Assembly (NCBI GenBank): GCA_945867255.1
Contig: CAMBHV010000104.1
Location: 1-5,835 of the forward strand
DNA: 5,835 nucleotides
Source: an uncultured Clostridia bacterium
GTDB lineage: Bacteria > Bacillota > Clostridia > Oscillospirales > Ruminococcaceae
Reading direction: 5' to 3'
Each line of letters starts with the position of its first letter. Within the stretch, counting starts at the first letter, position 1. Below the pieces are notes generated by a model that searched no databases, was not told the DNA's origin, and was given only the letters and a program-made list of their open reading frames with translations. A program made the translations under genes and the position numbers. Shown here piece by piece: positions 1 through 4,679 of the stretch.

Positions 1-946
1 ATGCGCCCACGTATTTTTTGATCTGATAGTTCAGCATATCGCTGGCAAGTTTGGCGCGGGGGTTACCCTCAGCTGCGGCCTTTTCCAAGTCACGTTTGTC
101 GCTGGATACACCGGAAACACCCAGCAAACCGCTTTTCTTGTTCAGGTAATCGGCCATTTCCTGCCCATGGAAGCCCAGCTTCTGCTCCATATAGGTTACC
201 ACGCTGGGGTCGATATCGCCGCAACGTGTGCCCATCAGCACGCCCGCAAGCGGGGTGAGGCCCATGCTGGTGTCCACACATTTACCGCCGTCCACAGCAG
301 TGATGCTGCTGCCGTTGCCCAAATGGCAGGTAACCATTTTAATATCCTTCGGGTCTTTGCCCAGGTACTGTGCGGCTGCCATGCTGACATAGCGGTGGCT
401 GGTGCCGTGCGCACCGTAACGACGGATGGAGTATTTCTCGTACATTTCGTACGGCACGCCATACATATATGCTTTGGGAGGCATCGTCTGGTGGAATGTG
501 GTGTCAAAAACCACTACGTTCGGTACGTCCGCACCAAACACAGCCTTTGCACTGCGCAGACCCTGCACATGTGCCATGTTATGCACAGGGGCAAGCGGAG
601 CGATCTCTTCAATCTTATCGATGATGGCATCGGTTACGATTTCAGATTTCGTAAAGAATTCCGCACCCTGCACTACGCGGTGACCAATGGCAGAAATCTC
701 GCTTTTGTCCTTCACAACAGCACCTTCGCCGGTGGTCATCATTTCCACCACTTTCATGAAGGCTTCTGTGTGAGTGGGGAAGGGAACTTCCTGCTCCCAC
801 TGTTTGCCATGCGCTTTGTGCACGATCTTGGAACCCTCGATGCCGATGCGCTCGCATAGGCCCTTGCACAGGACGCTTTCATCCTGCATGTCGATCAGCT
901 GGTATTTCAGCGAACTGGAACCACAGTTGATAACCAGTACTTTCAT
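1..946 (-). CDS. ackA: Acetate kinase, C-terminal end outside the window
   Basis: Cytoplasmic enzyme of the ASKHA fold that interconverts acetyl phosphate + ADP and acetate + ATP; in a fermenter this is the ATP-yielding last step of acetate production. Reading down from 946 gives 315 residues beginning MKVLVINCGSSSLKYQ, the family N-terminus. Residues known to matter in the Methanosarcina enzyme fall at matching places: Asn7, Arg90 in GHRVVQG, His122 in PLAPVHN, Asp148 in FDTTFH, His180 in GAHGTSH, the phosphate loop HLGNGSS (208-214), and Arg241 in MGTRCGD. The family is about 400 residues, so roughly the last 85, including the catalytic glutamate near 384, lie off the left edge. The start is firm: GGAGGA at 952-957 sits 5 nt before the ATG. 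Codons favour C-ending forms, as in a highly expressed gene. It is divergent from tmcAL. Confidence 0.98.
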   Translation of the reverse strand, partial: MKVLVINCGSSSLKYQLIDMQDESVLCKGLCERIGIEGSKIVHKAHGKQWEQEVPFPTHTEAFMKVVEMMTTGEGAVVKDKSEISAIGHRVVQGAEFFTKSEIVTDAIIDKIEEIAPLAPVHNMAHVQGLRSAKAVFGADVPNVVVFDTTFHQTMPPKAYMYGVPYEMYEKYSIRRYGAHGTSHRYVSMAAAQYLGKDPKDIKMVTCHLGNGSSITAVDGGKCVDTSMGLTPLAGVLMGTRCGDIDPSVVTYMEQKLGFHGQEMADYLNKKSGLLGVSGVSSDKRDLEKAAAEGNPRAKLASDMLNYQIKKYVGA

Positions 947-1000
947 GTTTATCCTCCAATATTTTCGATGCATATAGCACCTTTTTTCTTTACCGAATTT

Positions 1001-1010
1001 ATTATATAAT
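1001..1010 (+). promoter_or_regulatory. Palindromic -10 element, possible start of tmcAL transcription
   Basis: ATTATATAAT is its own reverse complement, so a perfect TATAAT is present on both strands: 1005-1010 on plus and 1001-1006 on minus. The plus-strand copy is correctly oriented for tmcAL, with a predicted start near 1017 and a leader of about 83 nt. The plus -35 region (around 982-988) is only a T-rich run without a TTGACA match, so plus activity should be weaker than minus. No better plus promoter is visible between 947 and 1099. Confidence 0.45.
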
Positions 1011-1029
1011 GGGCAAAACAGCTTTTCAA
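1001..1029 (-). promoter_or_regulatory. Sigma-70-type promoter of ackA
   Basis: Read on the minus strand, a -35 box TTGAAA (1024-1029) is separated by exactly 17 bp from a perfect -10 box TATAAT (1001-1006). Transcription would begin near 994, giving a leader of about 48 nt that carries the GGAGGA ribosome site. This is the best promoter match in the window and fits strong expression of acetate kinase. Called by eye. Confidence 0.8.
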
Positions 1030-1099
1030 GGGCCAAGCGGCTTAAAAACGGCTGCAGCAGGCTATTTTGCCCGCTGCATGCAGAAGTGTGGGGGAGTAT

Positions 1100-2389
1100 A
1101 TGCAAATTGCAGGCATCATTGCGGAATACAACCCGTTTCATAACGGGCACGCATATCAGATTGAACAGGTGCGTGCGCAGGGCTTTGATGCAGTGGTATG
1201 TGTGATGAGCCCTGGCCTTGTTCAGCGCGGTGAGCCTGCGCTGTTTCCGGCAGACGTGCGCGCATCTGCTGCATTGAGGTGCGGGGCAGATGTTGTGTTA
1301 TGCCTGCCCGCGCCCTGTGCTGCGTCAAGCGCGCAAATGTTTGCGGCAGCAGGCGTCCGTGCGCTGGATGCGCTTGGCTGTGTACAGGCGCTGTGCTACG
1401 GTGCAGAAACGCCAAATGCAGGCCTTCATGTGCGTGCGGCTGCTGCGCTAATGGAACCGAAGATGGAAACCGCACTGCGTGCATATCTGCAACAGGGAAT
1501 GCCGTTTGCACCTGCGCGTCAGCAGGCGTTGGAAGATATTTGTCCTGGTACGGGTAAACTGTTGGGGGCACCGAATGATATTTTAGCCGTGGAATATTGC
1601 AGGGCAATTCTGGAGCAGAAAAGCACGATGCAGCCGATGGCGTTGGCTCGACGCGGCGCAGCACATGGTGCGCCTTTGTCAGATGCCGGCACCGGGAAAA
1701 CATTTGGCAGCCTGCGTGCTGCCCGGCAGGCTGCGGGGTTTGCCAGCGGTACGGCACTGCGTAGCCTTGTGGAAGAGCAGGGCGTGCCGGCACTGGAACC
1801 TTATGTGCCCAAAGCGGCTTTGGAAGTATATTTGCGTGCGGCCCGGAAAGGGGAAGTGTGGAACAGGCAAGCCTTTTCTACGGCACTGTTATGCCGGTTG
1901 CGTGCGGGGTACGCACAAGGTTTTGCCAGCGTGCGTGGCGCTGGAGAAGGTTTGGAAAATCGCCTGTCTGCAGCAGTGCGCCAGGCACGCACGGATGCAG
2001 AATTGCTGGAACTGTTGAAGACAAAGCGATATGCCACGGCGCGGCTGCGCCGCTTTGCGCTGGATGCGGCGCTGAAAGTGCCGCAAACCTTGCCCGAAAT
2101 GTCATATCTGCATGTGCTTGGCGCAAGCAAGACGGGCCTTGCCGTGCTGCGAAAGGCAAAAAAAACGGCCAGATTGCCCCTTTCATCTTCCCTTTCTGTA
2201 CTGGAAAAGTTTTCGTCACAGGCGGCGGATATGGCGGCCCTACACGCCGCGGCAGAGGATTTTGCGGCCCTGTGCCTTATTTCGCCGCGTCCGATGGGCA
2301 CAGCCTATACGCAGAAATTTATTTTGCCGGAAGAGGGGGACACGATATGGACCCAAATGGGCTCAAACAGAAACCAAAACGCCTTGTGA
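1100..2389 (+). CDS. tmcAL: tRNA(Met) cytidine acetate ligase (TmcAL/YlbM family)
   Basis: Predicted cytoplasmic nucleotidyltransferase-fold enzyme. Characterised members activate acetate with ATP to acetyl-adenylate and transfer the acetyl group to C34 of elongator tRNA-Met, forming ac4C for accurate AUG decoding. The 429 residues open with IIAEYNPFHNGH, containing the HxGH nucleotide-binding motif (H14-N-G-H17). Family blocks follow: VQRGEPA (41-47), PNDILAVEY (158-166) and FASGTALR (214-221). Length fits the usual ~400-430. ATG 1100 was chosen because the family begins one strand before the EYNPFHNGH block and because GGGGGAG (1090-1096) lies just upstream; the ATG at 1067 would add 11 unconserved residues. 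The usual SGNFVQRGEP block reads SPGLVQRGEP here. The C-terminal coding end overlaps the next gene by 43 nt, implying co-transcription. Confidence is high for family and good for function. Confidence 0.93.
   Translation: MQIAGIIAEYNPFHNGHAYQIEQVRAQGFDAVVCVMSPGLVQRGEPALFPADVRASAALRCGADVVLCLPAPCAASSAQMFAAAGVRALDALGCVQALCYGAETPNAGLHVRAAAALMEPKMETALRAYLQQGMPFAPARQQALEDICPGTGKLLGAPNDILAVEYCRAILEQKSTMQPMALARRGAAHGAPLSDAGTGKTFGSLRAARQAAGFASGTALRSLVEEQGVPALEPYVPKAALEVYLRAARKGEVWNRQAFSTALLCRLRAGYAQGFASVRGAGEGLENRLSAAVRQARTDAELLELLKTKRYATARLRRFALDAALKVPQTLPEMSYLHVLGASKTGLAVLRKAKKTARLPLSSSLSVLEKFSSQAADMAALHAAAEDFAALCLISPRPMGTAYTQKFILPEEGDTIWTQMGSNRNQNAL
2334..2339 (+). promoter_or_regulatory. Ribosome-binding site inside tmcAL that sets the kinase start
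   Basis: AGGGGG lies 7 nt before ATG 2347, entirely within the tmcAL coding sequence. The competing in-frame ATG at 2389, which overlaps the tmcAL stop as TGATG, has no purine-rich site before it. Starting there would also remove the hydrophobic strand RLVML that must precede the Walker A loop. The site therefore favours 2347. Confidence 0.7.
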
Positions 2390-2868
2390 TGCTGAACGGC
2401 CCCATGGGTGTGGGAAAAACGACGGTGGGCCGTCATCTGGCGGCCCTGTGCGCCCCTTCCGCTTTTTTGGACGGCGACTGGTGCTGGGCTTTGGAACCAT
2501 TTGCCGTTACACCGGAGACGAAGAACATGGTGCTTGCCAATATTGCGCATATGCTGCAAAGCTATGGAGCGTGTTCGCAATGCAGTACAGTAATATTCTG
2601 CTGGGTGATGCAGGATCCGGATATCGTGCGGCAGGTGTTGTGCCGGCTGCCAGAGGGAATGTTTGACTCGAAGCTGGTTACGCTTATGGCCAGCCGCACG
2701 GCCCTGGAGGCGCGGGTACAAAGAGATATCAATGCCGGCCTGCGTAGCGCGGATGCGGTGCAACGCGCGCTTTCTTATCGAGAGCAGTACGGGTGGGCCA
2801 GATGTGTGGTAGACACTACCCATCTTTTACCGCATGAGGCGGCAACGGCTGTAGCGGCATTGTTGTAG
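2347..2868 (+). CDS. Small P-loop nucleotide kinase-like protein (AAA/shikimate-kinase-like)
   Basis: Predicted cytoplasmic P-loop NTPase of 173 residues; substrate unknown. A short polar N-terminus leads into strand RLVMLNG and a complete Walker A loop, GPMGVGKTT (18-26), with Lys24 and Thr25 placed to bind the ATP phosphates. FLDGDWCW (40-47) sits where small kinases hold the second-strand acidic substrate- or metal-binding residue. A hydrophobic strand VIFCWVM (82-88) may be the Walker B region, though it lacks the usual acidic end. The arginine-rich helices at 117-152 (R117, R123, R126, R133, R140, R145) look like a lid. VDTT (155-158) resembles the C-terminal strand of such kinases. It is likely translated with tmcAL, whose last 43 nt it overlaps, and is followed by a terminator. 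A role in tRNA modification is not implied by the sequence. Confidence 0.85.
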   Translation: MDPNGLKQKPKRLVMLNGPMGVGKTTVGRHLAALCAPSAFLDGDWCWALEPFAVTPETKNMVLANIAHMLQSYGACSQCSTVIFCWVMQDPDIVRQVLCRLPEGMFDSKLVTLMASRTALEARVQRDINAGLRSADAVQRALSYREQYGWARCVVDTTHLLPHEAATAVAALL

Positions 2869-2879
2869 AATATGGTTGG

Positions 2880-2908
2880 AAAAGCATGCCTGAAGAGGCG
2901 TGCTTTTT
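2880..2908 (+). terminator. Intrinsic terminator of the tmcAL-kinase operon
   Basis: GCATGCCT (2884-2891) and AGGCGTGC (2896-2903) form an 8-bp stem with one G-U pair around the tetraloop GAAG, followed by five T residues (2904-2908). Four A residues before the stem (2880-2883) can pair with the T run. It begins 11 nt after the kinase stop codon. Confidence 0.88.
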
Positions 2909-2948
2909 GCATGTTAGGCAATAGCAGACGCATCCTATGCAAAACGGC

Positions 2949-2978
2949 TTGTATATAAGTGAGCCCTCGTTATATCAT
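2949..2978 (+). promoter_or_regulatory. Possible promoter of the LytTR-DUF3021 operon
   Basis: TTGTAT (2949-2954), an 18-bp spacer and TATCAT (2973-2978) form a moderate promoter match just upstream of the LytTR gene; a start would fall near 2985. A promoter is expected here because the preceding operon is closed by a terminator at 2880-2908. The boxes are imperfect and TATATC (2971-2976) with a 16-bp spacer is an alternative. Confidence 0.4.
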
Positions 2979-3001
2979 AAAATTGGGGAAGGGGGGATGA
3001 T

Positions 3002-3439
3002 ATGAAGATTGATATTGACCAGAACCCCATCTATCAGGAGATATCCGTTACAGTTCGATGTGCACACATGAACCGTGAAGTGATGGAACTTCTGGCGCTT
3101 CTGCGTATGTGCGACGAAAAGCTGACAGGCCGGAAAGACGGAGAAACACATATCCTGAATGCGGGCGATGTTCTGTATGCAGATACGGCAGACAGACACA
3201 CGTTTTTTTATACCCGGGAAGGCGTATATGAGACAGACTTGCGGCTGTACGAACTGGAAGCACGCCTGGCATGTGCAGGGTTTCTGCGCGCAGGAAAATC
3301 TTTGCTGCTCAATTTTGACCACATCCGTGCCTTGCGCCCGGATTTCGGCGGGCGCCTGTTGGCAACACTTTCCAACGGGGAAAAAGTTGTGATTTCGCGG
3401 CAATATGTGCAGGAGTTTAAGAAAAAGCTGGGCCTTTAA
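3002..3439 (+). CDS. Stand-alone LytTR-family DNA-binding transcriptional regulator
   Basis: A 145-residue cytoplasmic regulator made of a short N-terminal part (1-45) and one LytTR DNA-binding domain (about 46-145); there is no receiver domain. Recognisable LytTR blocks are DVLYADTADRHTFFYT (56-71), the LYELEARL segment (82-89), the FLRAGKSLLLNFDHI strand region (94-108), and the C-terminal GGRLLATLSNGEKVVISR block (116-133) with the closing basic helix. Known LytTR proteins bind direct repeats upstream of their targets. In this two-gene architecture the regulator is commonly held in check by the membrane protein encoded next to it. A ribosome site of six G residues (2991-2996) precedes the ATG by 5 nt. 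Autoregulation is likely by analogy, but I found no clear operator repeat. Targets and input signal are unknown. Confidence 0.92.
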   Translation: MKIDIDQNPIYQEISVTVRCAHMNREVMELLALLRMCDEKLTGRKDGETHILNAGDVLYADTADRHTFFYTREGVYETDLRLYELEARLACAGFLRAGKSLLLNFDHIRALRPDFGGRLLATLSNGEKVVISRQYVQEFKKKLGL

Positions 3440-3475
3440 AAAACTGCTCAAAATAATTACTAGGAGTATTAAAAT

Positions 3476-3928
3476 ATGAAAAGAATTCTATTTGTTATTA
3501 GCGAGGTGAAAACGAGCGCTTGCCTGTGCTTTTCTGCATGGGTAACCGTGTGGGCGGTGCTGTCGCTTTTATTCTGGCCAGGCGCTACGCTGCGTGCGGG
3601 CCAGGTTCTGGGAATGTTGGCGGCCAGCCTTTGGGCGGCATGCCTGCAATGGCTGTGCTTTATATATGAGAAAGGCCAGCGGTTTTCCTATGTGGTGCGT
3701 GTGGCGCTGTTTGCAGCTGGGTTTTATCCGGCGTTGGCAGCGTGTGCCTGGTTTCAGAAGTGGTTTCCGGCGGGAAATGTTGCAGCCTGGGTTGGCTTTA
3801 CAGCATTGTTTTTCCTTTTGTTGGTATTGGTTACCATTGGCTTTGAAGTGCTATTTTCTGTCCAAGGCAAGCGTTATGCAGGCCTTTTAGGCGAATATCA
3901 TCGAAAAAAGCAGGCGCGTGAACAATAA
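3476..3928 (+). CDS. DUF3021 family four-helix membrane protein, partner of LytTR regulator
   Basis: A 150-residue integral membrane protein with four predicted helices at about 13-34, 41-63, 71-92 and 102-127 and a basic cytoplasmic tail (EYHRKKQ, 140-146). The closing segment GKRYAGLLGEY (131-141) is typical of DUF3021 proteins. These are repeatedly found directly downstream of small LytTR regulators, as here, with a 36-nt gap and a clear AGGAG (3462-3466) 9 nt before the ATG. By analogy with streptococcal LytTR regulatory systems, it probably modulates the regulator from the membrane; this is inference. No signal peptide or enzymatic motif is visible. The order and spacing indicate one transcript with the LytTR gene, ending at the hairpin at 3947-3983. 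Confidence 0.85.
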   Translation: MKRILFVISEVKTSACLCFSAWVTVWAVLSLLFWPGATLRAGQVLGMLAASLWAACLQWLCFIYEKGQRFSYVVRVALFAAGFYPALAACAWFQKWFPAGNVAAWVGFTALFFLLLVLVTIGFEVLFSVQGKRYAGLLGEYHRKKQAREQ

Positions 3929-3944
3929 AATAGGAACTCATTAG

Positions 3945-3984
3945 AAAAACGGGCGTCCCGCTAACCTGCGAAGACGCCCGTTTC
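3945..3984. terminator. Two-way intrinsic terminator between convergent genes
   Basis: A perfect 11-bp stem, AAACGGGCGTC (3947-3957) with GACGCCCGTTT (3973-3983), encloses a 15-nt loop that can form a further CGC/GCG pairing. On the minus strand the stem runs into five T residues (complement of 3945-3949), a good terminator for the DUF3592-like gene ending at 4007. On the plus strand only three T residues follow, so it is weaker but well placed 18 nt after the DUF3021 stop. Confidence 0.85.
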
Positions 3985-4006
3985 AATTGTATCAGCACAC
4001 TGCCGG

Positions 4007-4375
4007 TTATCGCAGTGCAAGCCATATGCTGGCGGCAAGGCATGCAAGCCCTACAAAAGCGGAAAATAGATAAGCAGAGCGGTTTGTACGTCCTTCTACC
4101 TCCGGCTTGTCTGGACGGTTTTTCAAAACCCGCACGGTTACCGCCTGGCCCTGGGGATATTTTTTTCTGCTGCCAAGATGATAGCGCACTTCATGATAGG
4201 TGCCCAGATAGGTGTAGCCCAGCACGGGATAATACATCATGCCATCATGTTCATGCGCCTTTATATGTGCCTGCACGATATCGCCTTTGGCTTTGGTGCG
4301 CCATTCCCAATATGCACCATAGCCGGCGTAGCCAAGCCATACAGCAGTAAACACGTATAAAAGCACATCCATCAT
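4007..4375 (-). CDS. Small DUF3592-like membrane protein of unknown function
   Basis: A 122-residue protein with an N-terminal membrane helix (about 4-22), a soluble middle (about 30-95) and a C-terminal helix (about 101-121). The middle reads like a DUF3592 beta domain: an opening GDIVQAHI, then YYPVLGYTYLGTYHEVRYHLGS (in pieces 48-57 and 58-69), then QAVTVRVLKNRPDKPEV ending in the typical N-P/D-x-P element (86-91). Both ends cross the membrane, leaving the domain on one face. No catalytic motif is visible. ATG 4375 was chosen over a GTG at 4441 because AAGGGG (complement of 4385-4390) lies 9 nt upstream, whereas the GTG has no ribosome site and would add 22 polar residues. A second ATG follows at 4372. 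The gene is a single transcription unit. Family match is by eye. Confidence 0.75.
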   Translation of the reverse strand: MMDVLLYVFTAVWLGYAGYGAYWEWRTKAKGDIVQAHIKAHEHDGMMYYPVLGYTYLGTYHEVRYHLGSRKKYPQGQAVTVRVLKNRPDKPEVEGRTNRSAYLFSAFVGLACLAASIWLALR

Positions 4376-4502
4376 TGTGTGCAGCCCCTTTTTTGTTGTG
4401 ATGACGGTATCTGTCGCGTATTCTGTATATGCCTTGTCCACGCGGCAAGATGCTGGTTTTGCTGGCCTTTCGGCCTTTATTTACAATGGATATTATATCG
4501 AC

Positions 4503-4531
4503 ATTATAGCATGACACTATGCCATAGGCAA
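4503..4531 (-). promoter_or_regulatory. Promoter of the DUF3592-like gene
   Basis: On the minus strand TTGCCT (4526-4531) stands 17 bp before a perfect TATAAT (4503-4508); transcription would start near 4496, giving a leader of roughly 120 nt. Another TATAAT lies 11 bp downstream (4492-4497) with a poor -35. The long leader contains the GGCC hairpin with a GAAA loop at 4464-4475. Confidence 0.6.
4517..4527. repeat. Short inverted repeat over the minus-strand promoter
   Basis: CTATG-C-CATAG is a perfect 5-bp inverted repeat around one base. It covers the spacer and first bases of the -35 box of the promoter at 4503-4531, a position where a repressor could block RNA polymerase. Its short length makes chance a real possibility. 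Confidence 0.35.
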
Positions 4532-4543
4532 CTTTAGCGCGGT

Positions 4544-4563
4544 ACGCACGGCACAGCGTGTGT
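4544..4563. repeat. 7-bp inverted repeat upstream of pckG promoter
   Basis: ACGCACG (4544-4550) pairs with CGTGTGT (4557-4563), with one G-T pair, around a 6-nt loop. On the plus strand it is followed by TTCTTTT, so it could act as a weak terminator against plus-strand read-through. It lies 37 bp upstream of the -35 of pckG, so an activator or repressor site is the alternative. Confidence 0.35.
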
Positions 4564-4600
4564 TTCTTTTGCACTTTTGGTGTCAGAAAGAAGATTTCAC

Positions 4601-4629
4601 TTGTGTTTTTTTTAACAAAAAGGTATAAT
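4601..4629 (+). promoter_or_regulatory. Probable promoter of pckG
   Basis: TTGTGT (4601-4606), a 17-bp spacer of T and A runs, and a perfect TATAAT (4624-4629). Transcription would begin near 4636, leaving a leader of about 45 nt before the proposed pckG start. The -35 box matches the consensus in only three positions, so activity may depend on a regulator. Confidence 0.6.
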
Positions 4630-4645
4630 AAATCCAAATCGCGAA

Positions 4646-4669
4646 CTCGCACCCGGTTGGGAGAGCGGG
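4646..4669 (+). other. GC-rich leader hairpin just before the pckG ribosome site
   Basis: The outer arms CTCGC (4646-4650) and GCGGG (4665-4669) pair with one T-G pair. The inner CCC/GGG pair encloses a GGTT loop, with a small internal loop between. The hairpin would occupy the start of the pckG transcript and end two bases before the purine run that is the best ribosome site for 4680. It may stabilise the message or limit ribosome access. Confidence 0.4.
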
Positions 4670-4679
4670 AAAGGGAAAT

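Larger units (their letters stand above)
4376..4679. other. Divergent control region between DUF3592-like gene and pckG
   Basis: About 300 bp without a convincing gene. It holds a minus-strand promoter (4503-4531), a second TATAAT on the minus strand (4492-4497), a GGCC-TTTC-GGCC hairpin (4464-4475) within the DUF3592 gene's leader, two inverted repeats (4517-4527 and 4544-4563), the pckG promoter (4601-4629) and a GC-rich hairpin before pckG (4646-4669). I see no recognised riboswitch or tRNA. Confidence 0.6.

Noticed and set aside
167..859. Plus-strand open frame of 230 codons across ackA
   Set aside because: Fully antisense to acetate kinase, whose catalytic residues are all in place; the His/Ala-rich product has no recognisable fold.
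1116..1793. Minus-strand open frame of 225 codons across tmcAL
   Set aside because: Antisense shadow of a clearly conserved gene; composition is proline- and histidine-rich with no motif.
1858..2346. Upstream extension of the kinase frame to ATG 1858
   Set aside because: The extension lies in another frame of tmcAL, is cysteine- and glycine-rich without family resemblance, and would put over 160 foreign residues before the Walker A loop; ATG 2347 has its own ribosome site.
4373..4441. GTG 4441 as the start of the DUF3592-like gene
   Set aside because: There is no purine-rich site before it and the added 22 residues are not domain-like; ATG 4375 has AAGGGG at 9 nt.
2915..4531. Shared TAGGCAA word upstream of the LytTR gene and in the DUF3592-like promoter as a common LytTR operator
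   Set aside because: A single 7-mer shared by two intergenic stretches of about 100-130 bp is expected by chance, and no paired repeat with regular spacing accompanies it.
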